NCBI RefSeq assembly: GCF_016746085.1
Contig: NZ_JAERTZ010000025.1
Coordinates: 1-64,000, forward strand
Reading direction: 5' to 3'
Source: Zobellella iuensis
GTDB lineage: Bacteria; Pseudomonadota; Gammaproteobacteria; Enterobacterales; Aeromonadaceae
DNA length: 64,000 nucleotides
Below are positions 54,749-64,000 of the stretch, piece by piece. How positions within the stretch are numbered: the first letter of the stretch is position 1; every line of letters starts with the position of its first letter. The notes under the pieces are model-generated. The model ran no database searches. It worked only from the letters and a program-made list of their open reading frames with translations, and was not told the DNA's origin. The position numbers were made by a program, and so were the translations under genes.

Positions 54749-55552
54749 ATGCGTTTAATCCCCCTCTCCACCGCTACCCTGGTCAGCCGCTGGGCCGCCT
54801 GCCATATCGCCGACCGGATCAAGGCCTTTGCCCCCACCGCCGAGCGCCCCTTCGTGCTCGGCCTGCCCACCGGCGGTACTCCCCTGGCCACCTACCAGGA
54901 GCTGATCAAGCTGTACCAGGCCGGGGATGTCAGTTTCCGCCATGTGGTCACTTTCAATATGGACGAATATGTCGGGCTGCCCCAAACGCATCCCCAGAGC
55001 TACCACCATTTCATGCATGAGCATTTCTTCAATCATGTGGACATCCGGCCTGAAAACATCAACCTGCTGGATGGCAATGCCCCGGATCTGGAGGCCGAGT
55101 GCCGCCGTTACGAAGACAAGATCAGGCAATACGGCAAGATCCACCTGTTTATGGGCGGGGTGGGCAGCGACGGTCATATCGCTTTCAATGAGCCGGCTTC
55201 TTCTTTATCCTCTCGTACCCGGATAAAAACCCTGACCGAAGATACCCGGCTGGCCAACTCCCGCTTCTTCGACAACGACCCCGAGCAGGTACCGCGCCTG
55301 GCGCTGACCGTGGGCGTGGGCACGCTGCTGGATGCCGAAGAAATCATGATACTGGTGACCGGCCACAATAAGGCCCTGGCCTTGCAGGCGGCGGTGGAAG
55401 GCGGCGTCAACCACATGTGGACGGTCTCGGCCCTGCAGCTGCATCCGCGCGGCCTGATCGTGTGCGACACCGCCGCCACCATGGAACTCAAGGTGAAGAC
55501 GGTACGCTACTTCGAGCAGTTGGAAGCCGACAATATCAAACACCTGGAGTAA
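54749..55552 (+). CDS. nagB: Glucosamine-6-phosphate deaminase
   Basis: 267 residues; E. coli has 266. Motifs [31 protein letters not shown] (catalytic Asp) and [17 protein letters not shown] are complete. It converts GlcN6P to Fru6P and ammonia. The start ATG 54749 follows AAGGTG. It is first gene of nagBAC-yciH. Confidence 0.97.
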   Translation: MRLIPLSTATLVSRWAACHIADRIKAFAPTAERPFVLGLPTGGTPLATYQELIKLYQAGDVSFRHVVTFNMDEYVGLPQTHPQSYHHFMHEHFFNHVDIRPENINLLDGNAPDLEAECRRYEDKIRQYGKIHLFMGGVGSDGHIAFNEPASSLSSRTRIKTLTEDTRLANSRFFDNDPEQVPRLALTVGVGTLLDAEEIMILVTGHNKALALQAAVEGGVNHMWTVSALQLHPRGLIVCDTAATMELKVKTVRYFEQLEADNIKHLE

Positions 55553-55558
55553 GCCCCC

Positions 55559-56704
55559 ATGTTTGCCCTGACCCACTGCATCCTGTTCGACGGCGAACGC
55601 CTGCACAACGACCAGGCGGTCGTGATCGAACAGGACAAGATTGCCGCCATCCTGCCTCTGGCCGGGCTGGCCGACGAGCTCCCCCGCCACGACCTGGGCG
55701 GGGCCCTGCTCAGTGCCGGCTTTATCGACCTGCAACTCAACGGTTGCGGCGGCGTCATGTTCAACGACGACATCAGCCTGGACACCCTGGATACCATGCA
55801 CAGGGCCAACCTGAAGTCCGGCACCACCAGCTTCCTGCCGACCCTGATCACTTCCCCCGATGCCGATATGCAGCAGGCGGTGGCGGTTACCCGGGAATAC
55901 ATGGCCCGCTACCGGCACCGGGTGCCGGGTCTGCACCTGGAAGGCCCCTACACCAACGTCAAACGCAAGGGCATTCATCCCGAACGGCAGATCCGGGCGC
56001 TGGACGAGCCCATGCTGGCCTTCCTGTGCCAAAACGCTGACGTCATCGCCAAGCTGACCCTGGCCCCCGAGTGCAACAGCGCCGGGCACATCCGCCGCCT
56101 GGCCGAGGCCGGCATCCTGGTGTCCATGGGCCATACCGCCGCCAGCTACGACGAAGCCATGGCCGGCTTCGAGGCCGGGGTGGGCTTCGCCACCCACCTC
56201 TACAACGCCATGACCCCCACCGTCAGCGGCCGCGAACCCGGCGCCGTGGGCGCCGTCTACGATCACCCCGGAGTCTGCGCCGGCATCATAGTGGACGGCC
56301 ATCATGTGCACTATGCCAATGTACGGCTGGCCCACAAGGTGCTGGGCGAGCGGCTGTGCCTGGTGACCGACGCCACCGCCGCCGCCGGCGCCGGACCCGA
56401 CTTCACCCGGTTCGATTTTTGCGGTGCCACCGTCTATGTGCGGGATGGGCAATGCGTGGATGAGCATGGTACACTCGGCGGCTCGGCGCTGACCATGGTG
56501 GAAGGGGTCCGCAACCTGGTTGAACAGGTCGGGCTGCCACTGGAGGAAGCGCTGCGCATGGCCAGCCTTTATCCGGCCCGGGCACTGGGCCTGGACCGGG
56601 AGCTGGGCTCCGTCGCCGTCGGCAAGGTGGCTAATCTGGTGGCTTTTGACACCCATTATCGGGTCAGGGCCACATTGGCAAACGGACATTTCACAACCCA
56701 ATGA
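55559..56704 (+). CDS. nagA: N-acetylglucosamine-6-phosphate deacetylase
   Basis: 381 residues; amidohydrolase fold. Motifs [18 protein letters not shown] (metal Glu), [20 protein letters not shown] and VTDATAAAG are present. It removes acetate from GlcNAc6P made by NagE, feeding NagB. It starts 6 nt after nagB and overlaps nagC by 4 nt. Confidence 0.97.
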   Translation: MFALTHCILFDGERLHNDQAVVIEQDKIAAILPLAGLADELPRHDLGGALLSAGFIDLQLNGCGGVMFNDDISLDTLDTMHRANLKSGTTSFLPTLITSPDADMQQAVAVTREYMARYRHRVPGLHLEGPYTNVKRKGIHPERQIRALDEPMLAFLCQNADVIAKLTLAPECNSAGHIRRLAEAGILVSMGHTAASYDEAMAGFEAGVGFATHLYNAMTPTVSGREPGAVGAVYDHPGVCAGIIVDGHHVHYANVRLAHKVLGERLCLVTDATAAAGAGPDFTRFDFCGATVYVRDGQCVDEHGTLGGSALTMVEGVRNLVEQVGLPLEEALRMASLYPARALGLDRELGSVAVGKVANLVAFDTHYRVRATLANGHFTTQ

Positions 56705-57915
56705 CCCGCGGACAAATCGCCAATGTTGACCTGGTCAAACAGGTCAACAGCTCAGCCGTCTACCGGCTGATCGACAGCCAGGGCCCGATCTCCCGGGTCA
56801 AGATTGCCGAGCTGAGCAACCTGGCTCCGGCCAGCGTGACCAAAATCACCCGGACCCTGCTCGAGCACGGCCTGATCCGGGAAATGGAGCACCAGGCTTC
56901 CACCGGCGGCCGTCGCGCCATTTCGCTGACCACGGTCACCAAAGACTTCCACCTGATCTCGGTGAAACTGGGCCGGGGCGAGCTCAGCCTGTCGCTGTAC
57001 GATCTGGAAGGCCATCCCCACGGCCGGGAGATCCATGTCTTTCCCTCCCAGCCGCAAGATGCCCTGCTGACGGCGCTCTGTGCCTATATCGGCGACTTTA
57101 TCGCCCGCCGGGCGGGCAAGCTCAACCTGATTGCCCTGTCGGTGATCATGCCGGGCCTCACCGACGCCCTGCGTGGCCAGGTGATCTACCACCCCAGTTA
57201 CCCCTTGGCCCAGGTAGAGCTGGCCGCCATACTGCGCCGGGCACTCGGGCTGCCGGTATTCATCGGCAACGATATTCGTGCCCTGGCCCTGGCCGAACAT
57301 TATTTCGGCGCGGCACGGGACTGCCTGGACTCGGTACTGGTCAGCGTGCACCACGGTGTCGGTGCCGGCATCATCACCGAAGGGCGCATCTTCAAGAGCC
57401 TGGGCCGGGACGTGGCGGAAATCGGCCATATCCGGGTCGATCCCCTGGGCGATCGCTGCCACTGCGGCAACTTCGGCTGCCTGGAAACCATGGTGGCCGA
57501 CGCCGCCCTGCTGCGTCAGGCTGCCAAGATGCTGGAGCAGGGCTATCACAGCCAGCTGAGGCCCGAGCAGCTGACCATGACCGCCCTGTGCCAGGCGGCC
57601 CTGGCCGGCGATCAACTGGCACGCAACATACTGGAGCGCGCCGCCGAACACCTGGGTCAGGCCCTGGCCATCATGGTCAACCTGTTCAACCCGCAGAAGC
57701 TGTTGCTCACCGGTGCCCTGTGCGAGGCCGAGAGCATCGTGTTTCCGTTGATCGGCAAGGCCATCGAGTACCAGTCCCTGCCCAGCTTCCACCAGGGCCT
57801 GCCCCTGGTGCGGGCCCACTTCCAGGACGACCAGACCATCGGCGGCCTGGCCCTGGTCAAACGTGCCCTGCTGGAGGGCGAACTGCTGCAACTCATCATA
57901 GAGCCGAAATCATGA
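56701..57915 (+). CDS. nagC: ROK-family GlcNAc repressor NagC
   Basis: 404 residues; E. coli has 406. An N-terminal winged helix ([27 protein letters not shown]) precedes a ROK sugar-kinase-like domain with [13 protein letters not shown] and zinc motif [11 protein letters not shown]. It should repress nagE/nagBAC and release on GlcNAc6P. It is translationally coupled to nagA and yciH (ATGA overlaps on both sides). Confidence 0.95.
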   Translation: MTRGQIANVDLVKQVNSSAVYRLIDSQGPISRVKIAELSNLAPASVTKITRTLLEHGLIREMEHQASTGGRRAISLTTVTKDFHLISVKLGRGELSLSLYDLEGHPHGREIHVFPSQPQDALLTALCAYIGDFIARRAGKLNLIALSVIMPGLTDALRGQVIYHPSYPLAQVELAAILRRALGLPVFIGNDIRALALAEHYFGAARDCLDSVLVSVHHGVGAGIITEGRIFKSLGRDVAEIGHIRVDPLGDRCHCGNFGCLETMVADAALLRQAAKMLEQGYHSQLRPEQLTMTALCQAALAGDQLARNILERAAEHLGQALAIMVNLFNPQKLLLTGALCEAESIVFPLIGKAIEYQSLPSFHQGLPLVRAHFQDDQTIGGLALVKRALLEGELLQLIIEPKS

Positions 57916-58229
57916 ACAAGTTAGTCTACAGCACGGATCCCGGCTGGCGGGCCGATGACGAGCAGGCGGCCGGCGGCAACAGCCCCTTCCCCGCCGACGG
58001 CCTGGTGCGGCTGCGCCGCGAAACCAAGGGCCGCAAGGGCGCCGGTGTCATCTGCATCTACGGCGTACCGGCGGAGCAGGTCAAGGAGCAGGCCAAGCGC
58101 CTGAAGTCCCAGCTCGGCACCGGCGGCGCCATCAAGGACGGTGTTATCGAGATCCAGGGCGACCGGCTGGAGCAGGTGACCGCCCTGCTGACCAAGGCCG
58201 GCTTCCAGGTCAAGAAGGTGGGCGGCTAA
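57912..58229 (+). CDS. yciH: YciH/SUI1-family translation factor-like protein
   Basis: 105 residues. SUI1 (eIF1-like) domain: LVRLRRETKGRKGAGVICIYGVP, LKSQLGTGGAIKDGVIEIQGD, LLTKAGFQVKKVGG. E. coli YciH (108) can influence start-codon selection in vitro and is tied to stress translation. Here it overlaps nagC by 4 nt, so it would be co-expressed with GlcNAc catabolism, an unusual neighbour for it. Confidence 0.93.
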   Translation: MNKLVYSTDPGWRADDEQAAGGNSPFPADGLVRLRRETKGRKGAGVICIYGVPAEQVKEQAKRLKSQLGTGGAIKDGVIEIQGDRLEQVTALLTKAGFQVKKVGG

Positions 58230-58269
58230 GCCCTTGCTTTTTTACCGCCGACCGCTAGAATGGCGGCTC

Positions 58270-58376
58270 CTGCACAAGGGGGAGTAGTCGCTCTACGCGA
58301 GACGGTCGTCAACATCATTGGTGCAAAATCACCATGGCGGCCGTGACCTTTAGGGGTTTGACGAGACCTTTGACAG
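58270..58376 (+). ncRNA. Mn2+ riboswitch (yybP-ykoY)
   Basis: The two conserved halves are clear: GGGGGAGTAG near 58279 and GTCGTCAACATCATTGG (58306-58322) on one side, GGTTTGACGAGACCTTTG (58355-58372) on the other. This family binds Mn2+ and turns on Mn exporters. It lies directly before a TMEM165/GDT1-type gene. The 78 nt to the start codon are expected to be the expression platform. Confidence 0.92.
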
Positions 58377-58453
58377 GCTGATGCCGATACCGGGGACGGG
58401 CGGCACGGCTTGCTCATTGGTTGATAACAATCCTGTCCCCTCTGGTATACACC

Positions 58454-59011
58454 TTGGAAGCCTTGACCACCTCGACCCTTGCCGTCGCCATCGCCGAAAT
58501 CGGCGATAAAACCCAGTTGCTCGCCCTGGTGCTGAGCTGTCGTTTCAGAACGCCCCTGACCATCATCCTCGGCATCCTGGCCGCCACCCTGCTCAACCAC
58601 GCCCTGGCGGGCTGGGTCGGCGTCTGGATACAGCACTGGCTGGATCCCAACTGGCTGCGCTGGCTGCTGGCCGCCTCTTTCTTCGCCATGGCCGCCTGGA
58701 TGCTGATCCCCGACAAGCTGGACGACGAAGAGGGCCGTTTCCGCCGCTTCGGCCCCTTCGTCACCACCTTCGTGCTGTTCTTCCTGGCGGAGATGGGCGA
58801 CAAGACCCAGCTCGCCACCGTGCTGCTGGCGGCCCGTTTCGTGGAGGATTTCTGGCTGGTGGTGGCCGGCACCACCCTGGGCATGATGGCCGCCAATGTG
58901 CCCGTGGTCTTGCTCGGCAGGAAAGGCGCCGATCGCATCCCCATGAAGTGGATACACGGCGCCAGCGCGGTCATCTTCGTGGTATTGGGCGTCACCACCC
59001 TGTGGTGGTAG
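58454..59011 (+). CDS. mneA: TMEM165/GDT1-family manganese exporter (MneA type)
   Basis: 185 residues from TTG 58454, chosen because MEALTTSTLAVAIAEIGDKTQL is the usual family start; TTG 58421 is possible. Six TM helices in two repeats, each with the signature E-x-G-D-K-T (IAEIGDKTQLL and LAEMGDKTQLA). Vibrio cholerae MneA of this family exports Mn2+. The yybP-ykoY riboswitch upstream supports the Mn role. The ribosome site is weak, consistent with control at translation. Confidence 0.9.
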   Translation: MEALTTSTLAVAIAEIGDKTQLLALVLSCRFRTPLTIILGILAATLLNHALAGWVGVWIQHWLDPNWLRWLLAASFFAMAAWMLIPDKLDDEEGRFRRFGPFVTTFVLFFLAEMGDKTQLATVLLAARFVEDFWLVVAGTTLGMMAANVPVVLLGRKGADRIPMKWIHGASAVIFVVLGVTTLWW

Positions 59012-59020
59012 CCTGAAAGG

Positions 59021-59046
59021 ACGCCGCCCCGTTGACGGGGCGGCGT
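59021..59046. terminator. Shared hairpin between mneA and nhaD
   Basis: ACGCCGCCCCG-TTGA-CGGGGCGGCGT is a very strong stem between convergent stop codons. Confidence 0.75.
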
Positions 59047-59052
59047 GCCGGC

Positions 59053-60498
59053 TTAGCCGTAGATATTGAAACTGTCGGCGTTGAGCCAGAGGTGGGCGAG
59101 GATGCTCACCACGTAGCCGAGGAAGATCACCGGCGCCCACTTGAGGTGGCCGAAGAAGGTGTACATGCCGCGAGCCTGGCCCATCAGTGCCACCCCGGCG
59201 GCGGAGCCGATGGACAGCAGGCTGCCGCCCACGCCGGCGGTGAGGGTGATCAGCAGCCAGTTGCCGTGGGACATTTCCGGCTGCATGGTCAGCACCGCGA
59301 ACATCACCGGAATGTTGTCGACGACGGCCGACAATATGCCCAGCGCCACGTTGGCATAGACCACGTTCCACTGGGTGTAGAGCAGATCGGACACCAATGC
59401 CAGGTAGCCCATGTAGCCCAGCCCGCCCACGCACATCACCACCCCGTAGAAGAACAGCAGGGTGTCCCACTCGGCGCGGGAAACCCGGCTGAACACGTCG
59501 AAGGGCACCACGCTGCCGAGGCGTTTGAGCGCTTCCTCGTCGCCCCGCTTCTGGGCCAGGGCCCGCTTGCGCGCCAGTGACCCGGGCAGGGTCTGGCGCA
59601 GGAAATAGCCGAAGAACTGCAGGTAACCCAGGCCGGTCATCATGCCCAGCACCGGCGGCAGGTGCAGCAGGCTGTGGCAGGCCACGGCGGAGGCGATGGT
59701 CAGCAGGAACAGGCAGACGATGCGGATGGCGCCACGCTTGAGTTCTACCTCCTCGTAGAGGGCGGCCGGCTTGCGGTTTTCCACGAAGAAATTCATCACC
59801 AGCGCCGGCACCAGGTAGTTGAGCAGGGAGGGAATGAACAGGATAAAGAACTCGTTGAACTTGACGATGCCGGCCTGCCACACCATCAGGGTGGTGATAT
59901 CGCCGAAGGGACTGAAGGCGCCGCCGGCGTTGGCGGCGATGACGATGTTCACGCAGCACAGGTTGATAAAGCGTTTGTCCCCTTCCGCCACCTTGGTCAC
60001 CACGGCACACATCAGCAGGGCCGTGGTCAGGTTGTCGGCGATAGGCGAAATGAAAAAGGCCAGGAAACCGGTCAGCCAGAACAGGGCCTTGTAACTGAAG
60101 CCCTTGCGCACCATCCAGGCACGCAGCGCATCGAACAGCCGGCGTTCTTCCATGGCGTTGATATAGGTCATGGCCACCAGCAGGAACAGCAGCAGCTCGG
60201 CGTATTCCAGCAGGTTATGGCGAAACGCCGCTTCCGTGACCCCGGGGATGCCGTGGTTGATGTAGGTCCAGCCGATGGCCACCCAGATGATGCCGGCGGC
60301 CACCAGTACCGGTTTGGACTTGCGCAGATGCAGGTATTCTTCCCCCATCACCAGCAGGTAGGCGATGACGAAGATAACGACGGCAAAAATGCCGACGGTG
60401 GAACTGGTCAAATCCAGTTGACCCCCAGCAGCAAACACGGGCGTGCTGGCAAGCGCTGCCAGCCCCCCCAGAATGGACAAGCACAGTTTCCTTTGCAT
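59053..60498 (-). CDS. nhaD: Na+/H+ antiporter NhaD
   Basis: 481 residues. An N-terminal signal-like segment (...TPVFAAGG) precedes about 11-12 TM helices. NhaD hallmarks: SPIADNLTTALLMCAVV, ANAGGAFSPFGDITTLMVWQAG, AVVDNIPVMFAV. It exports Na+ or Li+ for protons at alkaline pH, typical of halophilic and marine bacteria. It is monocistronic. Confidence 0.94.
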   Translation of the reverse strand: MQRKLCLSILGGLAALASTPVFAAGGQLDLTSSTVGIFAVVIFVIAYLLVMGEEYLHLRKSKPVLVAAGIIWVAIGWTYINHGIPGVTEAAFRHNLLEYAELLLFLLVAMTYINAMEERRLFDALRAWMVRKGFSYKALFWLTGFLAFFISPIADNLTTALLMCAVVTKVAEGDKRFINLCCVNIVIAANAGGAFSPFGDITTLMVWQAGIVKFNEFFILFIPSLLNYLVPALVMNFFVENRKPAALYEEVELKRGAIRIVCLFLLTIASAVACHSLLHLPPVLGMMTGLGYLQFFGYFLRQTLPGSLARKRALAQKRGDEEALKRLGSVVPFDVFSRVSRAEWDTLLFFYGVVMCVGGLGYMGYLALVSDLLYTQWNVVYANVALGILSAVVDNIPVMFAVLTMQPEMSHGNWLLITLTAGVGGSLLSIGSAAGVALMGQARGMYTFFGHLKWAPVIFLGYVVSILAHLWLNADSFNIYG

Positions 60499-60860
60499 TG
60501 TTTTTTCTCGCTTTTGTTGTTTTGGCTATAGTTACTGGCCGCTTTGCCCGGTATAAAGGGCAAAACGCCCAAAAAGATTAACATAAAGCAGTTACCAAGA
60601 CAGTTTTGATTCTTGGCGTCGGCTCGCATTTTTTATATCGAGATGACGGTCATGTGGCCTGCTCCCGACGGCGTTGCAGTTGCACCCAGTATCCACGTTC
60701 TCGCCTTCGCCGGCGTTGATAAAAATCAAGCTCCCGTCGGCCCGCAACCGGCGGCGGCAGCCAGGAAAAGCCGTCAAAGAGTAAATATTTAATCTTGTTT
60801 TTTGCATTATTTTTCACGATCATTGCTCTCTGTTTTTTCTTCCGTTTCAAAGGACAGTCC
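60499..60860. other. Divergent region between nhaD and argA
   Basis: About 360 bp without a gene. It has a hairpin TTTGCCC/GGGCAAA near 60547-60567 on the nhaD side and AT-rich promoter-like sequence from about 60780. It includes one possible ARG box, given separately. Confidence 0.5.
60803..60816. promoter_or_regulatory. Possible ARG box before argA
   Basis: TGCATTATTTTTCA matches the ArgR half-site consensus (TGAAT-N4-ATTCA) with two mismatches, 45 bp before the start. I did not find the expected second box at 3-bp spacing. Confidence 0.3.
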
Positions 60861-62189
60861 GTGCGCGATAATGATGCCGCCCTGGTCAAGGCATTTCGTC
60901 AATCCAGCCCCTATGTGAATCTGCACCGGGGCTCCACCTTCGTGGTCATGCTCGGAGGGGAAGCCATAGATCAGGATAATTTTCCCAATATCATCAGTGA
61001 TATAGCGCTGCTTACCAGCCTCGGGATCCGGCTGGTCATCGTGTTCGGCGCTCGCCCGCAAATCGACCGGGGGCTGGAGGAAGCCGGCCTGGAAGGCCTC
61101 TTCCACAAGCACACCCGGGTCACCGATGAAAGCAGCTTTCGGGTGATCAAGGACGTCTGCGGCGGCCTGCAGATGGACATCATGGCCCGGCTGTCGATGG
61201 GGCTGGTCAACACCCCCATGCAGAATGCCCGCATCAACGTGGTGACCGGCAACTTCGTCATCGCCCAGCCCCTGGGAGTGGATGACGGCGTGGACTACCA
61301 GCACTCGGGCCGGGTGCGCCGCATCCACACCGACACCATCCACCACCAGCTGGCCAACGGTGGCACAGTGCTGATCTCCCCCATCGGCTTCTCGGTCACC
61401 GGCGAAAGCTTCAACCTGTCTTCGGAAGAGCTGGCCCGGCGACTGGCCATCGAGCTCAAGGCCGACAAGCTGATCGGCTTCTGCTCCCAGCGCGGGGTCA
61501 TGAACGAGGACGGGGTCGCCATTGCCGAGCTCTTTCCCGAGCAGGCGGAGGAGCATCTGCAGCGGCTGCTGGCGGAAGGCGACACCCTGTCCGGCACCGC
61601 CCGCTACCTGCGCGCCGCCATCTCCAGCTGCCGCGCCGGGGTGCCGCGCAGCCACCTGGTCAGCTACCGGGAAGATGGAGCCCTGATCCAGGAGCTGTTC
61701 ACCCGCGACGGCCTGGGCACCCAGATCGTCAGCCAGAGCGCCGAGCAGGCCCGCCAGGCCCGCATCGACGACATCGGCGGCATCCTCGACCTGATCCGTC
61801 CGCTGGAAGAAGAAGGCATACTGGTGCGCCGTTCCCGGGAACAGCTGGAGATGGAAGTGGATCAGTTCACCATCATCGAAAAGGACGGCGCCATCATCGG
61901 CTGTGCCGCCCTCTATCCCTTTCCGGAGGAAAGCATGGCGGAGATGGCCTGCGTCGCCATCCATCCGGATTACCGCCGGGGCAGCCGGGGTGACATGCTG
62001 CTGCACAAGGTGGAAGAGCAGGCCAAGAAGCGCGGGTTGACCCGGCTGTTTATTCTTACCACCCGCTCCATCCACTGGTTCCAGGAGCGCGGCTTCGAGC
62101 CGGTCGACGTCAGCGCCTTGCCCATGGGCAAGCAACAGCTGTACAACTACCAGCGCCGTTCGAAAATCATGATAAAAAGCCTGGCATGA
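60861..62189 (+). CDS. argA: N-acetylglutamate synthase ArgA
   Basis: 442 residues from GTG 60861 after AAAGGAC; E. coli has 443. The start lines up with the family ([24 protein letters not shown]). An N-terminal amino-acid kinase domain ([19 protein letters not shown]) precedes a C-terminal GNAT domain (about 290-442; [26 protein letters not shown]). It makes N-acetylglutamate, first step of arginine synthesis, and is normally inhibited by arginine. Confidence 0.96.
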   Translation: MRDNDAALVKAFRQSSPYVNLHRGSTFVVMLGGEAIDQDNFPNIISDIALLTSLGIRLVIVFGARPQIDRGLEEAGLEGLFHKHTRVTDESSFRVIKDVCGGLQMDIMARLSMGLVNTPMQNARINVVTGNFVIAQPLGVDDGVDYQHSGRVRRIHTDTIHHQLANGGTVLISPIGFSVTGESFNLSSEELARRLAIELKADKLIGFCSQRGVMNEDGVAIAELFPEQAEEHLQRLLAEGDTLSGTARYLRAAISSCRAGVPRSHLVSYREDGALIQELFTRDGLGTQIVSQSAEQARQARIDDIGGILDLIRPLEEEGILVRRSREQLEMEVDQFTIIEKDGAIIGCAALYPFPEESMAEMACVAIHPDYRRGSRGDMLLHKVEEQAKKRGLTRLFILTTRSIHWFQERGFEPVDVSALPMGKQQLYNYQRRSKIMIKSLA

Positions 62190-62257
62190 ATGGATTTTGC
62201 CATTTAACCATTGACAGCGCCCGGCGGAGTCAGTAGTTATATGGCAGCCCGCTTCGG

Positions 62258-62404
62258 GCAAAGAAGAGGCGCGTTATTCAGGCAGCCGGCAGGAGGAGCT
62301 CCCACTCCCGAGATCGCCGGTCAGGGGAGATAACGCCGAGGTGGTGATGCGGGGCAGCGTATCACCGTCGGCTACGAAGGCTGAATCCTTCGGGTTGTCA
62401 CCTT
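62258..62404 (+). ncRNA. Lysine riboswitch (L box)
   Basis: Conserved blocks match the E. coli lysC leader: GAAGAGGCGCG (62263-62273), CAGGAGGAGC, ACGCCGAGGTG (62333-62343), GTCGGCTACGAAGGCTGAATCC and GGTTGTCACC. It binds lysine and lowers lysC expression. The 62190-62493 gap is otherwise gene-free. Confidence 0.96.
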
Positions 62405-62493
62405 GTGGGTGGAGTGCTTCTACGTGACCTTTCCCGTCTCTGCAGTCGTTCCCCCGTTATTTGTTTTCGCATGCACACATCAAGGAGCTGCAC

Positions 62494-63831
62494 TTGAGCC
62501 AGTTAACCGTTGCCAAATTCGGCGGAACCAGCGTTGCCGACGCCGATGCCATGGGCCGTTGCGCCGCCATTCTCGAGCAAAACCCCAGCACCCGCCTGGC
62601 GGTGTTGAGCGCCAGTTCCGGCGTTACCAACCTGCTGGTGGCCCTGGCCTCGGGGGAGCACCAGCCCGACAGCCGTGCCAGCCTGCTGCAGCAGTTGACC
62701 GAGATCCAGCAAGGCATTCTCGACAGTCTGGAACGGCCCGAAATGCTGACCCGGCATATCGAAGAGATACTGCACCATATCAAGGAGCTGTCCGACAGCG
62801 CCGCCATCAGCCCCACCAAGGCGCTGCACGATGAAATCGTGGCCCAGGGCGAGCTGATGTCCACCCGACTGTTCGTGGAGCTGCTGCGCCAACGCGGCAC
62901 CCAGGCCATCTGGTTCGACGTGCGCCGGGTGATGCGCACCGACGATCGCTTCAGCCGCGCCACCCCGGATCTCACCGCCCTGGCCGCGGCGGCGGAAGAA
63001 GAACTCAGGCCCCTGTGCGATCACCAGCTGGTGGTGACCCAGGGCTTTATCGGCGCCGCCAACGACGGCCGCACCACCACCCTGGGCCGGGGCGGCAGCG
63101 ATTTTTCCGCCGCCCTGCTGGGGGAAGCGCTGGCAGCCGCCGCCGTCGAAATCTGGACCGACGTGCCCGGTATCTACACCACGGATCCGCGCCTGGTGAG
63201 CGAGGCCCGCGCCATTCCCGAAATCAGCTTCAGCGAAGCCTCTGAAATGGCCACTTTCGGCGCCAAGGTGCTGCATCCCGCCACCCTGCAACCGGCGGTG
63301 CGCCGCCAGATCCCGGTGTTCGTAGGCTCGAGCAAGGCGCCGGAAGCCGGCGGCACCTGGATCCGCAACAGCACCCCCAGCCAGCCCCTGTTCCGCGCCC
63401 TGGCCCTGCGCCGCAACCAGGTGTTGCTGACCCTGACCAGCCAGAGCATGTTCCAGGCCCACGGCTTTTTGGCCGAGGTGTTCGGCATCCTGGCCAAGCA
63501 CAAGATTTCGGTAGACCTCATCACCACCTCGGAGATCAGCGTGTCCCTGACCCTGGATGCCGGCGCCGAGCTGCTCACCGAGGAAGTGCAAGCCGAGCTC
63601 AGCAAGCACTGCCACCTCAAGGTGGAGCACGGCCTGGCGCTGGTGGCGCTGATCGGCAACCGCATGAGCGAAGTCAACGGCACCGGCAGCCGGGTGTTCC
63701 AGGCCCTGAGCGACGTCAATATCCGCATGATCTGCTACGGCGCCAGCCCCCACAACCTGTGCTTCCTGGTCGAGGAAGACGTAGCCGGCCAGGTGGTGGC
63801 CGACCTGCACCGGGAACTGCTGCCGGCGTAA
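62494..63831 (+). CDS. lysC: Lysine-sensitive aspartokinase III
   Basis: 445 residues from TTG 62494 after AAGGAG; this start gives MSQLTVAKFGGTSVAD as in E. coli LysC (449). The kinase domain has KFGGTSVAD, TTLGRGGSDFSA and TDVPGIYTTDPR; two ACT domains follow (about 300-445). It phosphorylates aspartate for lysine and related amino acids. It is single-function, not fused to homoserine dehydrogenase, and is controlled by the riboswitch upstream. Confidence 0.97.
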   Translation: MSQLTVAKFGGTSVADADAMGRCAAILEQNPSTRLAVLSASSGVTNLLVALASGEHQPDSRASLLQQLTEIQQGILDSLERPEMLTRHIEEILHHIKELSDSAAISPTKALHDEIVAQGELMSTRLFVELLRQRGTQAIWFDVRRVMRTDDRFSRATPDLTALAAAAEEELRPLCDHQLVVTQGFIGAANDGRTTTLGRGGSDFSAALLGEALAAAAVEIWTDVPGIYTTDPRLVSEARAIPEISFSEASEMATFGAKVLHPATLQPAVRRQIPVFVGSSKAPEAGGTWIRNSTPSQPLFRALALRRNQVLLTLTSQSMFQAHGFLAEVFGILAKHKISVDLITTSEISVSLTLDAGAELLTEEVQAELSKHCHLKVEHGLALVALIGNRMSEVNGTGSRVFQALSDVNIRMICYGASPHNLCFLVEEDVAGQVVADLHRELLPA

Positions 63832-63833
63832 AC

Positions 63834-63978
63834 CGGCTGGAAGCTGGAAGAAAAAATAGCAAACGGCGCTGCGATGTACGGCGCCGTTTTTTATTGCCGA
63901 AGGCCGGCTCGAGTCGAGATGGAATACGCCACTCTCCCTGGCCACATGGTACCGCTTCCAGCTCCAAGCTCCCGGCTT
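63834..63978. repeat. Inverted heptamer element after lysC
   Basis: Left: CGGCTGG AAGCTGG AAG (63834-63850). Right: CTTCCAG CTCCAAG CTCCCGG CTT (63955-63978), largely complementary in sense. A terminator sits inside. Same plan as 45304-45429 and 50013-50104. Confidence 0.6.
63861..63892 (+). terminator. Terminator of lysC
   Basis: The stem AAACGGCGC (63861-63869)/GCGCCGTTT (63881-63889) with an 11-nt loop is followed by a T run, 30 nt after the stop. Confidence 0.85.
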
Positions 63979-64000
63979 AGCGCTTCAGTTCATCCCCCAG
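63977..64000 (-). CDS. Possible 3' end of a gene running off the window
   Basis: On the minus strand the last seven codons before a TAA (63977-63979) read LGDELKR. The heptamer element after lysC abuts this stop just as the others abut stop codons, so a convergent gene is plausible. Too short to identify. Confidence 0.3.
   Translation of the reverse strand: MGDELKR

Noticed and set aside
60540..60580. A Na+ or Li+ riboswitch before nhaD
   Set aside because: Only a short hairpin is visible; the conserved cores of known nhaA or DUF1646 motifs were not recognised.

Overview
The window reads as chromosomal DNA from a GC-rich gammaproteobacterium. The gene content (Glk, PTS, FabB, FimV/HubP, NagE-NagBAC, MnmC, LysC with its riboswitch, CreA) is gammaproteobacterial. 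Some traits (NhaD, an SbtA-like bicarbonate carrier, LigE, an RNA-controlled MneA-type Mn exporter) are common in marine or aquatic relatives of Vibrio and Aeromonas. An Oceanimonas/Zobellella-type member of the Aeromonadales is my best guess, but it is inference, not a sequence match. Genes are dense and mostly housekeeping. There is no prophage, integrase, transposase or CRISPR array.

Layout. 0.2-6.3 kb: an exported alpha-amylase, a LacI regulator, a lone glucose-type PTS EIIB and glucokinase, tied together by three copies of one palindromic operator; then ppnP. 6.3-18.3 kb: a gene remnant, a DJ-1/PfpI protein, an RND efflux pair, a TANGO2-like protein, periplasmic LigE ligase, a CynX-type transporter, MobA, a nitroreductase and purEK. 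18.4-23 kb: a three-gene signalling unit (periplasmic binding protein, histidine kinase, REC-DUF3369-GGDEF-EAL protein). 23-33.8 kb is the most accessory stretch: GST, SbtA-like carrier with divergent LysR, an unknown membrane protein, two AraC genes (one a fragment), a YbhB protein, a truncated NCS1 permease, a KpsC-type Kdo transferase carrying an in-frame repeat, and SolA. 33.8-47 kb: dedD-folC-accD-truA-fimV-pdxB, pgpB, fabB, mnmC, a DUF922-like protein and corA. 47-52 kb: an nrdG-nrdD operon with NrdR boxes and an FNR-like site, creA, uvrB. 52-64 kb: tRNA-Asn, a DnaA-box cluster, nagE and nagBAC-yciH, a Mn riboswitch with its exporter, nhaD, argA, and the lysine riboswitch with lysC.

How parts work together. 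Starch breakdown and glucose phosphorylation appear to share the LacI-family regulator. The nag genes import and degrade N-acetylglucosamine, with CRP and NagC sites between nagE and nagB. Two riboswitches (Mn2+ and lysine) control adjacent genes by RNA. The nrdGD unit supplies dNTPs without oxygen.

No clear new defence or biosynthetic system is present. The least explained signals are: (1) inverted arrays of 7-bp units at three convergent gene ends; (2) a two-hairpin intergenic repeat that has entered kpsC as in-frame 72-bp units; (3) a DnaA-box cluster beside an AT-rich tract after tRNA-Asn; and (4) the amylase/EIIB operator set. All calls come from reading the sequence without database searches.
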